From UMGS1312 sp964631595 (lineage in GTDB: Bacteria; Bacillota; Clostridia; Oscillospirales; CAG-272): DNA of 40,108 nt. The stretch is taken from contig CAZVXL010000015.1 of the NCBI GenBank assembly GCA_964631595.1, positions 1 to 40,108 of the forward strand, read 5' to 3'. The position numbers were made by a program, and so were the translations under genes. Positions 15,813-24,115 of the stretch are shown here, one piece after another. Positions within the stretch are counted from its first letter, which is position 1; each line of letters opens with the position of its first letter. Below the pieces are notes generated by a model. It was not told the DNA's origin and ran no database searches. It saw only the letters and a list, made by a program, of their open reading frames with translations.

Positions 15813-16487
15813 TCAGTCCTCTATCAAATAGCCTACGCCGAATTTTGTGGTGATAAAGTCGCAAAGCCCGAGCGCATCGAGCTTTTTGCGAAGCCTTCCG
15901 ACATTGACGCTGAGCGTGTTCTCGTCCACAAAGCAGTCTGTCTCCCAGAGCAGTTCCATGAGCCTTTCGCGGCTGACCGCCTTGCCCTTGCTCTCCATAA
16001 GTATCCGCAGTATCCTGTATTCGTTTTTTGACAGCCGTACCTTTTCCTCTCCGTAGGCAAGCGAGCCGTCTCCGAGATCGAGGATCGCTCCTCGGTGCTC
16101 AAGGATCGACGGCGATTCGGAGAAATTGTACGCCCGTCTGAGCATCGCCTTGAGCTTTGCCATAAGCAGACTTTGATCGAAGGGCTTTGCGATAAAATCG
16201 TCCGCGCCCATGTTCATTGCCATTATCATGTTCATGCTGTCGGAGGCGGAGGAGATGAATATTATCGGCACCTTTGATATCTTCCGTATCTCACTGCACC
16301 AGTAGTAGCCGTCAAAGAAGGGCAGAGAGATATCGAGCAGAACGATATGCGGCTTGAACTCAGCAAATTCGGATATCACGTTCCGAAAATCCGAAATGCA
16401 GTACACCTGCATACCCCACGTCTCCGCATGAGCCCTTATCGCATCGGCTATCCCCGCATCGTCTTCGATAATAAGTAATCTGTACAT
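15813..16487 (-). CDS. bceR: Response regulator, OmpR family, BceR type
   Basis: 224-residue DNA-binding regulator. Receiver domain: acidic pocket IIEDD near 6-10, phospho-acceptor Asp52 in LLDISLP, and Lys101 in AKPFD. The C-terminal winged-helix OmpR domain carries LSKNEYRILRIL and ENTLSVNVGRLRKKL. Phosphorylated by BceS, it would activate bceAB through the palindrome at 14769-14804. The ATG has GGAGGAAAT upstream. The promoter is at 16545-16574 and an unexplained 16-bp palindrome lies in the leader. Confidence 0.95.
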   Translation of the reverse strand: MYRLLIIEDDAGIADAIRAHAETWGMQVYCISDFRNVISEFAEFKPHIVLLDISLPFFDGYYWCSEIRKISKVPIIFISSASDSMNMIMAMNMGADDFIAKPFDQSLLMAKLKAMLRRAYNFSESPSILEHRGAILDLGDGSLAYGEEKVRLSKNEYRILRILMESKGKAVSRERLMELLWETDCFVDENTLSVNVGRLRKKLDALGLCDFITTKFGVGYLIED

Positions 16488-16512
16488 ATTTCCTCCGATA
16501 AGCTTGCGGTAA

Positions 16513-16528
16513 GAGGACGCGCGTCCTC
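16513..16528. promoter_or_regulatory. 16-bp perfect palindrome in the bceR leader
   Basis: GAGGACGCGCGTCCTC is a perfect palindrome with no spacer, located between the predicted -10 box and the bceR start. Position and symmetry suggest a protein-binding operator; it differs from the TTACAAAAGCG repeat upstream of bceA. Confidence 0.45.
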
Positions 16529-16544
16529 CCTCCCCGATAATATG

Positions 16545-16574
16545 ATTATACTATCGAAGTGATCGAAAAGTCAA
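16545..16574 (-). promoter_or_regulatory. Sigma-A promoter of bceRS
   Basis: Minus strand: TTGACT (16574-16569), 18 bases, TATAAT (16550-16545). It lies about 60 bases upstream of the bceR start. Confidence 0.75.
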
Positions 16575-16752
16575 CAGAAGCGGGATATTTGCCGCCTACG
16601 ACGGAAAAATCCGCCCGTTTTCATCCGATATGCTTTATTTCTCCTGTTTTTGGCTAAAAAATGCACATACCTCTTTCATTTTACTCTGTTTTATGGTAAA
16701 CTAATTATAGAAGACTAACTTCACATAAAATTCCATTGATCGGAGTATAAAT

Positions 16753-19677
16753 ATGAGTCTTACAATCGAAAAATCAAGAGACACCTACAAGAGTGCCGCG
16801 GAGCGGCTTGCGGAGGTTTTCGGTGACAGCATCACGGGACACGCCGACGCTGAGTATCTGAGCGCATTCCGCGAGGAGGCTCCCGTGGCGGGAGTTTGCG
16901 GACTTCGGGCGAATATGCCTGTCTGCGCGGCGATCATAAACAGTCCGGAGATATCCGCGCTTCTCTGCGATATTGACGGGGACGTGCTTTTCGTCTGCGA
17001 TACGGACAAGGAGAGCGCCCATATCCTGCTTGCCGACGGAAAGCGGCGTGAGCTGACGGAGGCGGCATCGGCGGAGCTTTTCCGCATTATCCGCAAGACC
17101 GAGGCTGCGGCGGGCGTGCTTGACGAAAACGGAGATCACATCATAGACCTCACCACACCCGAGATCAGCACGCATTTCCGCATAAATCTGCTGCTGGGCA
17201 ACAGGATCGGCTTCGACAATCCTCTGCTCACCACTCCCAAGAGCGCCGTAAATGCTCTCGGCTGCGGCTCCTTCAGAGCCGATGCGGGCAGGCAGGTGCT
17301 CGTCACGAGAACTCTCCTTCAGCAGGAGGAGAACGGCGATCCGATGAACCGCCAGTTCTATCTCGTCGAAAACGGCAGACAGATATTCTTCTCCGCAAAT
17401 CCTCACGAAAATATCAAGACGGCGGTCTGCCGCCATTCGCAAAACAAAACGGTGATCACATACGTGACGGAGTGCGGTCTTGAGATAGAGAGAACGATAT
17501 TCATTCTTCCCGAGAAGGAGGGACAGCCGGAGGCGTGCGAGGTGCAGAAGGTCACGGTGAAGAACATCGGGGAGACTCCGCGTGAGCTGAAGATCGTTAT
17601 GACGGGCGTGTTCGGCATATTCCCGCCGGATGCTCTTGCCAATGACATAATGTACTGCAACATCGTTCATGAGAGCGGTGTGGTGAAGAAGGACGGCAGG
17701 ACTTGGGCTGTATCCCCCGCGGATTATCCCAGAGGACGCCGTTTTGAGAAGCGCTTTGCTTCGATGATAGTAAACGGTGAGCCCATGGACGAGTACTGCC
17801 CGAGCTATACTGACTTTATCGGAAGCGGTACGGTGGAGCATCCGCAGAATGTGGCGCGACTCACCTCACATCCCGTGCGTAAGGCGGCGTATTTCTTTGC
17901 AATGGGCAAGAGCTTCTGTGCCGCTCCCTCCGAGACGGTGGAGATATGTGAGCTTGTGGGAATGTGCTGGGTGCCCGAGGATGATTCACAGCCCTTGAAT
18001 TTCGAGGAAAAGCTCGGAAACCTTCTTGATGAGTTTACCGAAAAGGGCGCGGCGGATGCGGCGCTTGCCTCGGTGACGGATTTCTATTCAAGGTATTCCT
18101 CGTATATCCGTATGGATTCCGGAAGCTCGGTGATGGATGCCTACGTAAACAACAATCTTCCGTTCCAAGTGCTTTATCAGTCCTTTGTATCCCGCTCCTT
18201 TGCATGGACACAGAAGGCACAGCGGCAGATAGGCTTCCGCGAGATACAGGATATGTACGCCTCCATGTACTATATGGCGGCGATGGGCAGAGCGGATCTT
18301 GCAAGGGATATGCTCAGCCGTTGGGCGGAAAATGTGTACCGAATGGGATACGCAAACCACAACTTCTACTGGGAGGGCAAGGAGCCCGGCAAATGCTCCG
18401 ACGATCAGCTCTGGCTGATCCAAGCGGTATACCGCTATGTGAGTCTCACGGGAGATACGGCTTTCCTCGATCAGCTTATCCCGATGGCGGACGGCGGAGA
18501 GAGAAGCCTGTTCGACACCTGTATGGCGGCTGTCATCTACAGCGGCGAGATCTCCGTGGGCGATCACGGTCTGCCGCTCCTTGACAATGCGGACTGGAAC
18601 GACTGCCTGAAGCTTGATGCCGATTCGATCGACGGTATCGAGAAGGAGAAGCGGTACAGGGCACAGCTTGCGGAGAGCGGAGAGAGCTGGGGCGTGCGCT
18701 TTAAGTCGCATTTCTGCGAGAGCGTTATGAACGCCTTCCTTCTGAAGCTTGCCGAGGATGAGCTTTGTACTCTTGCACGTATGACGGGAAGAAGTGCGGA
18801 GGCCGAGAGGCTGGAGGGCATGAGCGCCAAGCTGTATGATAATATTCAGCGCCACGCTTGGAAGGAGAATTTCTTCGCCAGAGCAATGATCAACAGCGAG
18901 CGTGAGGGCGGATATACATATGTAGGCGCAAAGGGCGACAGGCTCAGCGCAGATCCGAGCATCGACGGCTCGTACTTCCTGAATTGCTTCTCATGGTCGA
19001 TCCTCTCGGATACTGCCGATGAGGAGCAGATACGCATAATGCTTGATGTGGTAAAGAAGAATCTCATGAACGGCGCGGGACTGAAGCTGTCCACGCCCTG
19101 CGATCTTGACAAGATATCCACGCAAACGGCAACGGAGCATTATTTCCCCGGCGACCGCGAGAACGGTGCGGTATTCAAGCACGCTACGATGATGGCGACG
19201 GCGGCGATGTTCAAGGCTTCGAAGACGGTGCAGAGCGAGGCGCTTGCGGCAGAGCTTGCAGAGCTTGCGTATTGGATGCTTGATCTCGTATTCCCGTACA
19301 GAACGCTGACCGATCCCTATGTATTCAAGGGAAATCCGCGCTTCTGCACACAGTATAACAATTCCGAGACGATGGAGGGGGTCGGCCCGATGCTGTCCGG
19401 TACCGCAAGCTGGCTCTCACTCACCGTTTCCGAATTCCTCGGCATCGAGTACGAGGAGGACGGGCTCAGACTCAGCCCCGTGCTGCCGTTTGATACGGAG
19501 AAGGTGTACTATGAGCTTAACAGACTCGGCACAAAGTTCAGGATAACCGTAAAGAAGCAGAAGGGCTTTGCGAGAGTCGGAGAGGGCACACGCTTTACCT
19601 TTGACGGAGAGCCGTGCGGCGCACTTGTGCCGGCTCCCATAGACGGCGGAGTTCATACTGTAACGGTAGAGCTTTGA
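16753..19677 (+). CDS. Cellodextrin phosphorylase (GH94)
   Basis: Cytoplasmic inverting phosphorylase that uses phosphate to release glucose 1-phosphate from cellodextrins, saving ATP. 974 residues, close to clostridial cellodextrin phosphorylases (about 980) and longer than cellobiose phosphorylases (about 810). The domain order fits: N-terminal beta-sandwich, linker, (alpha/alpha)6 barrel, C-terminal domain. The general acid is expected in DNADWNDCLK (Asp near 614), with VGDHGLPLLD before it. Regions such as RQIGFREIQDMYASMYY and GAKGDRLSADPSIDGSYFLN resemble the cellodextrin subgroup. CGGAG precedes the ATG. The 180 bases upstream hold no convincing promoter. Other GH94 specificities cannot be excluded without an alignment. 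Confidence 0.88.
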   Translation: MSLTIEKSRDTYKSAAERLAEVFGDSITGHADAEYLSAFREEAPVAGVCGLRANMPVCAAIINSPEISALLCDIDGDVLFVCDTDKESAHILLADGKRRELTEAASAELFRIIRKTEAAAGVLDENGDHIIDLTTPEISTHFRINLLLGNRIGFDNPLLTTPKSAVNALGCGSFRADAGRQVLVTRTLLQQEENGDPMNRQFYLVENGRQIFFSANPHENIKTAVCRHSQNKTVITYVTECGLEIERTIFILPEKEGQPEACEVQKVTVKNIGETPRELKIVMTGVFGIFPPDALANDIMYCNIVHESGVVKKDGRTWAVSPADYPRGRRFEKRFASMIVNGEPMDEYCPSYTDFIGSGTVEHPQNVARLTSHPVRKAAYFFAMGKSFCAAPSETVEICELVGMCWVPEDDSQPLNFEEKLGNLLDEFTEKGAADAALASVTDFYSRYSSYIRMDSGSSVMDAYVNNNLPFQVLYQSFVSRSFAWTQKAQRQIGFREIQDMYASMYYMAAMGRADLARDMLSRWAENVYRMGYANHNFYWEGKEPGKCSDDQLWLIQAVYRYVSLTGDTAFLDQLIPMADGGERSLFDTCMAAVIYSGEISVGDHGLPLLDNADWNDCLKLDADSIDGIEKEKRYRAQLAESGESWGVRFKSHFCESVMNAFLLKLAEDELCTLARMTGRSAEAERLEGMSAKLYDNIQRHAWKENFFARAMINSEREGGYTYVGAKGDRLSADPSIDGSYFLNCFSWSILSDTADEEQIRIMLDVVKKNLMNGAGLKLSTPCDLDKISTQTATEHYFPGDRENGAVFKHATMMATAAMFKASKTVQSEALAAELAELAYWMLDLVFPYRTLTDPYVFKGNPRFCTQYNNSETMEGVGPMLSGTASWLSLTVSEFLGIEYEEDGLRLSPVLPFDTEKVYYELNRLGTKFRITVKKQKGFARVGEGTRFTFDGEPCGALVPAPIDGGVHTVTVEL

Positions 19678-19766
19678 CGGAGCGCACTGTGCCGAATAAA
19701 GCGTGTGGTGACGGTAAATCATAAATGAGAAGACATATCTGCTTGTAAGGATAAACGGAGGAGAAG

Positions 19767-22268
19767 ATGCGGAGATTTAAGGTCGCGGGAATGAGCTGTG
19801 CGGCTTGCAGTGCCCGCGTGGAAAAAGCGGTTTCGGCTGTGAGCGGAGTCACGTCCTGTTCCGTGAGCCTGCTGACAAATTCAATGGGAGTGGAAGGCGA
19901 GGCGTCTGCCGAGGATATCGTAAGAGCGGTCGAAATGGCGGGCTACGGCGCAGAGCCGGAGGGTCTGTTCGACCGACCGAGCGCACCGAGGGGCGGTGAC
20001 GGTAAGCTGTCGGAGGACGGCGCGGAGCGCGCCCTCATTCGCCGCCTTGCGGCATCGGTCATATTCCTTCTCGTACTGATGTACTTTTCGATGGGGCATA
20101 TGATGTGGGGCTTCCCGCTGCCCGAAGGACTTAGCAATAACCATGTGGCAATAGGGCTTATCCAGTTGCTTTTGGCGACTGCCGTTATGGTGATAAATCA
20201 AAGATTTTTCATAAGCGGCACGAAAGCAATACTTAGGCGTTCGCCTAACATGGACACACTGGTGGCTCTCGGCTCGGGGGCATCCTATATCTACAGCGTG
20301 TATGCGCTGTTCATGATGACGACGGCGCAAAGCGCCGGGGATCATGAGGCGGTGATGGAGTATTCGCATGAGCTGTACTTTGAATCCGCCGCGATGATAC
20401 TTGCGCTGATAACAGTCGGAAAGCTGCTTGAGGCGCGCTCAAAGGGAAAAACGACAGATGCCTTAAATGGGTTGATGAAGCTTGCCCCCGAGACCGCGGT
20501 GAGGGTGCTTCCCGACGGCACGGAGGAGACTGTCCCCGTGGAGCAGATCGCCGTCGGAGATATATTCGCAGTGCGCCCCGGAGAGAGAATACCCGTGGAT
20601 GGGGTGGTGCTTGAGGGCGCATCTGCGGTCGATGAGGCGGCGCTGACAGGGGAGAGTATTCCTGTCGAAAAAAGCGAGGGCTCGGCGGTCTCCGCCGCGA
20701 CCGTAAACAGAACCGGATTTATGAAATGCAGAGCGGTGCGTGTGGGAGCGGATACCGCGCTGTCGCGTATCATACAGCTTGTCGGAGATGCGGCGGCGAC
20801 AAAGGCGCCGATAGCAAAGGTGGCGGATAAGGTGTCGGGCGTGTTCGTGCCCGCCGTCATCTGCGTTGCCGCCGTAACTGCCGTTACTTGGCTTATCCTC
20901 GGCAGAGAGCTCGGATTTGCGCTTGCGAGGGGAATATCCGTCCTTGTGATAAGCTGTCCGTGTGCTCTCGGACTTGCCACGCCCGTGGCGATAATGGTCG
21001 GAAGCGGCGTCGGCGCGAAGAACGGGATCCTGTATAAAACAGCCGCCGTCCTTGAGGCGGCGGGCAGGGTGAGGGCTGTTGCGCTTGACAAGACGGGAAC
21101 TGTGACCGAGGGCAAGCCGGAGGTCACGGATACCATTCCCGCCGAGGGTATAACGGAGCGAGAGCTTTTGCAGACGGCGCTGTCGCTTGAGATGATGAGT
21201 GAGCACCCCCTTGCCGGAGCCGTGGTACGCGAATGCGAAAGGCAGAGCATTACTGCGACGGCGGCGGCGGACTTCGAAGTCTCCCCCGGCGGCGGTCTTG
21301 AGGGAGCTTTATCCGATATAAGGATATTCGGCGGAAGCCTAAAATACGTGTCCTCACGTGCAAATATCCCCGAGGACGTGCTTGCCGCTGTTGACAAACT
21401 GTCCGCGGAGGGAAAAACACCGCTTCTTTTCGCGAGGGAGGATCGCTGTCTCGGCGCCATAGGCGCGGCGGACGTGATAAGAGCGGAGAGCGCCGAAGCC
21501 GTGCGAGAATTGCAGGGCATGAGCGTGCGCGTAGTCATGCTGACGGGAGATAACAGGCGATGTGCCGAGGCTGTCGGCAGACAGGCGGGCGTGGACGAGG
21601 TCATCTCCGAGGTATTGCCCGAGGAGAAGGCGGCGGCGGTAAGTCGCTTGAAGCGTTATGGCAATGTTGCGATGGTGGGTGACGGAATAAACGATGCCCC
21701 AGCGCTGACCTGCGCGGATGTGGGTATTGCCATCGGCGCGGGAACAGATGTGGCGATAGATTCTGCGGATATAGTACTGATGAACAGCCGCCTGTCCGAC
21801 GTTCCCGCCGCGATAAGGCTGAGCCGCGCGACACTTCGCAATATACACGAAAATCTGTTTTGGGCATTTGCCTATAATATCATAGGAATACCGCTTGCCG
21901 CGGGTGCGTTCGTACCTCTGCTCGGGTGGGAGCTTAATCCCATGTTCGGTGCGGCGGCGATGAGTCTGTCGAGCTTTTTGGTAGTCACAAATGCTCTGCG
22001 ACTCAATCTCACAAAAATATACGATCCGAGACATGACAGAATAATAAGATCAAAGGAGAAAAAGCAAATGGAAAAGGTATTGAAGATCGAGGGAATGATG
22101 TGTCCTCATTGTGAGGCAAACGTCAAAAAAGCTCTTGAGGCGCTTGACGGCGTGGAGAATGCCGATTGCGATCACAAGAGCGGTACGGCGACACTGCGCC
22201 TCTCCGCCGATGTCGGAGATGACGTGCTGAGAAAGACTGTCGAGGACAAGGGCTACAAGGTGCTGTAA
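19767..22268 (+). CDS. copA: Copper-exporting P1B-type ATPase with N- and C-terminal HMA domains
   Basis: Membrane copper(I) efflux pump of 833 residues. The N-terminal metal-binding domain has GMSCAAC (Cys11, Cys14). Eight membrane helices are expected; the ion-site motif SCPCALG is at Cys397-Pro-Cys399, the actuator TGES near residue 295, the phosphorylation motif DKTGT at Asp441, the HP motif SEHPLA and the ATP-binding hinge GDGINDAPAL. A second HMA domain follows at about 768-833 with MMCPHC (Cys779, Cys782), resembling the chaperone CopZ. Such C-terminal HMA domains are known in clostridial pumps. An internal start for that domain is described separately. No CsoR or CopY gene is adjacent. 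Confidence 0.94.
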   Translation: MRRFKVAGMSCAACSARVEKAVSAVSGVTSCSVSLLTNSMGVEGEASAEDIVRAVEMAGYGAEPEGLFDRPSAPRGGDGKLSEDGAERALIRRLAASVIFLLVLMYFSMGHMMWGFPLPEGLSNNHVAIGLIQLLLATAVMVINQRFFISGTKAILRRSPNMDTLVALGSGASYIYSVYALFMMTTAQSAGDHEAVMEYSHELYFESAAMILALITVGKLLEARSKGKTTDALNGLMKLAPETAVRVLPDGTEETVPVEQIAVGDIFAVRPGERIPVDGVVLEGASAVDEAALTGESIPVEKSEGSAVSAATVNRTGFMKCRAVRVGADTALSRIIQLVGDAAATKAPIAKVADKVSGVFVPAVICVAAVTAVTWLILGRELGFALARGISVLVISCPCALGLATPVAIMVGSGVGAKNGILYKTAAVLEAAGRVRAVALDKTGTVTEGKPEVTDTIPAEGITERELLQTALSLEMMSEHPLAGAVVRECERQSITATAAADFEVSPGGGLEGALSDIRIFGGSLKYVSSRANIPEDVLAAVDKLSAEGKTPLLFAREDRCLGAIGAADVIRAESAEAVRELQGMSVRVVMLTGDNRRCAEAVGRQAGVDEVISEVLPEEKAAAVSRLKRYGNVAMVGDGINDAPALTCADVGIAIGAGTDVAIDSADIVLMNSRLSDVPAAIRLSRATLRNIHENLFWAFAYNIIGIPLAAGAFVPLLGWELNPMFGAAAMSLSSFLVVTNALRLNLTKIYDPRHDRIIRSKEKKQMEKVLKIEGMMCPHCEANVKKALEALDGVENADCDHKSGTATLRLSADVGDDVLRKTVEDKGYKVL
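22068..22268 (+). CDS. copZ: Possible internally initiated CopZ-like copper chaperone (in frame within copA)
   Basis: ATG 22068 lies inside copA and is preceded by AAAGGAG (22052-22058) at a nine-base spacing, a complete ribosome-binding site. Initiation here would make a free 66-residue HMA protein with the GMMCPHC copper site, the normal size of CopZ. Tandem stop codons TAATAA sit just upstream at 22042-22047 in the +1 frame, as if copA once ended there and copZ was a separate gene. Translation from this site is inference; the fused product is certain from the open frame. Confidence 0.45.
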   Translation: MEKVLKIEGMMCPHCEANVKKALEALDGVENADCDHKSGTATLRLSADVGDDVLRKTVEDKGYKVL

Positions 22269-22375
22269 GCGCGACGGCGTGGCACAAACGAATATGAGAG
22301 CTCTGCGCGGCGTGTGACTGCCATCGCCATGCAGGGCTCTTTGCCGTATGGCGTGGCGACAGATCCTCGGAACGG

Positions 22376-22410
22376 TACCGCGGCTTGCGACGGTGCGGCG
22401 GGTATTTTTA
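22376..22410 (+). terminator. Probable terminator after copA
   Basis: An imperfect stem (TACCGC near 22376-22381 with GCGG-cg-GGTA near 22396-22405) followed by TTTTTA. It is about 110 bases after the copA stop and just before the murD promoter. Confidence 0.45.
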
Positions 22411-22433
22411 TTTGCCTTATGGGGCGGATATCC

Positions 22434-22462
22434 TTGCATAAATCGGTGCGGTGCGATATAAT
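22434..22462 (+). promoter_or_regulatory. Sigma-A promoter of murD
   Basis: TTGCAT (22434-22439), 17 bases, TATAAT (22457-22462), about 37 bases before the murD start. Confidence 0.78.
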
Positions 22463-22498
22463 ATAGATGTACAACAGCGGCGGAAAGGCGGCGGTAGC

Positions 22499-23914
22499 AT
22501 GACATACGATTTTAATAAAAAGAGAATAGCGCTGATCGGTGCGGGAGTTTCAAATACTCCTCTTGCGGAATTTTTTTCAAAGAAGGGCGCATTTGTCAGC
22601 GTTCGCGACAGGAAAACGGAATCCGAGCTCGGGGCGGAGAAGTGCGAGGCGGTAAGAAAAGCGGGCGCGAAGCTGATTTGCGGAGACAGATATCTGTCGG
22701 AGCTCACGGAGGAGCTGGTGATACGCTCTCCGGGAATACGGCAGGATATTCCTGAGTTTAAGGCGGCTGCCGAAAACGGCAGTCGCGTGATCACGGAGCT
22801 CGGGCTGTTCTTGGAGCTTTGCCCGGCAAAGGCTTTTGTTGTCACGGGCAGTGACGGCAAGTCCACAACGACCACGATCACCTCACTGCTCTTAAAGGAG
22901 GGCTGTGACGGAGGCAATGTGTATCTCGGGGGAAACATCGGTGAGCCACTGCTCCATAGACTTGACAGTATGAGCGAGCGAGACCGTGTAGCGGCTGAGA
23001 TATCGTCATTCCAGCTCATGGATGCGGATTTCGAATCGGAGGCGACGGTCATCACCAATATCACACCGAATCATCTGAACTGGCATACCGATATGGACGA
23101 GTACATAGAGGCAAAGAAGCGCGCCTTGCGTCACTGCCGAAGGGCGGTCATGAATTACGGTAACGCGCACACGCGGAGGCTCGGAATGGAGTGCGCTTGC
23201 CCCGTGGTGTGGTTTTCGCGTGATCCGATAGGCAAGGTGCCGCAGAAGGATATACGCATATTCCCGCAGAACGGGGTCATAACCGTGTTCAGGAACGGTG
23301 AGGAGCCCGAGGCGATACTGCCCCTCGGGGATATCCTTCTTGCGGGTATGCACAATGCCGAGAATTACATGGCGGCGATCGGAGCCACACTCGGATATGT
23401 TGCGCCGGAGGGTATACGCAAGGTCGCCGCGAATTTCGGCGGAGTACAGCACAGGCTCGAACTTGTGCGTACCATCGGTGACGTGGCGTACTACAACAGC
23501 TCAATAGATTCAAGCCCGACTCGGACTGCGGCGGCGCTGTCCGCTCTGCCCGATAAGGAGCTTCATCTGATATGCGGCGGATACGATAAGAATATCCCCT
23601 TTGAGCCGCTGGCAGATGCCGTGATCGGCTGCGGTAACGTAAAAACGCTGGTGCTGACGGGGGCGACCGCGCCCAAGATCGAGGCGGCGATGCGCGCTCA
23701 TTCGGGCTTTGACGGCAGCGGCATAACGCTGATACGCGAGAGCGATTTCAGATCTGCCGTTCTGCGCGCGTCGGAGGCGGCACATTCGTCGGAGGGCACG
23801 TCTGCCAAGGCGGTGCTCCTGTCGCCCGCCTGCGCCAGCTTTGATGCTTTTGAGAATTTCGAGGCACGCGGCAGATATTTTTGTGAGGTCGTTCGCGGGA
23901 TAGATGCTCGTTGA
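22499..23914 (+). CDS. murD: UDP-N-acetylmuramoylalanine--D-glutamate ligase
   Basis: Adds D-glutamate to UDP-MurNAc-L-alanine in cytoplasmic peptidoglycan precursor synthesis. 471 residues. The N-terminal nucleotide fold starts IALIGAGVSNTPLAEFF; the ATP motif is TGSDGKSTTT (about 116-125, a variant of GTNGKTT); then EISSFQL, NITPNHLNWH and the C-terminal substrate region YNSSIDSSPTRT and LLSPACASFDAFENFEARG, diagnostic of MurD. ATG 22499 is used because it follows the promoter closely and gives a normal N-terminus; its ribosome-binding site (AAAGG..GG) is mediocre. It stands alone with its own promoter and terminator, away from other mur genes. Confidence 0.95.
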   Translation: MTYDFNKKRIALIGAGVSNTPLAEFFSKKGAFVSVRDRKTESELGAEKCEAVRKAGAKLICGDRYLSELTEELVIRSPGIRQDIPEFKAAAENGSRVITELGLFLELCPAKAFVVTGSDGKSTTTTITSLLLKEGCDGGNVYLGGNIGEPLLHRLDSMSERDRVAAEISSFQLMDADFESEATVITNITPNHLNWHTDMDEYIEAKKRALRHCRRAVMNYGNAHTRRLGMECACPVVWFSRDPIGKVPQKDIRIFPQNGVITVFRNGEEPEAILPLGDILLAGMHNAENYMAAIGATLGYVAPEGIRKVAANFGGVQHRLELVRTIGDVAYYNSSIDSSPTRTAAALSALPDKELHLICGGYDKNIPFEPLADAVIGCGNVKTLVLTGATAPKIEAAMRAHSGFDGSGITLIRESDFRSAVLRASEAAHSSEGTSAKAVLLSPACASFDAFENFEARGRYFCEVVRGIDAR

Positions 23915-23935
23915 GCGCCGCGATTACAGCAGAAT

Positions 23936-23980
23936 AAGAGCTTCCGTGCTCCTTTTCGGGGAATACGGAAGCTCTTTCTT
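23936..23980 (+). terminator. Terminator after murD
   Basis: Perfect 12-bp stem AAGAGCTTCCGT (23936-23947) with ACGGAAGCTCTT (23965-23976), followed by TCTTTG. Confidence 0.85.
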
Positions 23981-24032
23981 TGCGCTTGCGCGATGCTACG
24001 TGCATTGCGGGGGAATCAGTCGCACGGCATAC

Positions 24033-24066
24033 AAAAGGCGCGGCAGAGACTATGCTCTGTCGCGCC
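24033..24066 (-). terminator. Terminator of the oxaloacetate decarboxylase operon
   Basis: A stem between 24037-24048 and 24055-24066 (12 bp with one mismatch) around a six-base loop; on the minus strand it is followed by TTTT. It lies about 50 bases after the oadA stop. Confidence 0.7.
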
Positions 24067-24115
24067 GTGTGCTTATGTGAATACTTGAGTCTGTAACCGC
24101 TCACGGAAAGGTCTA

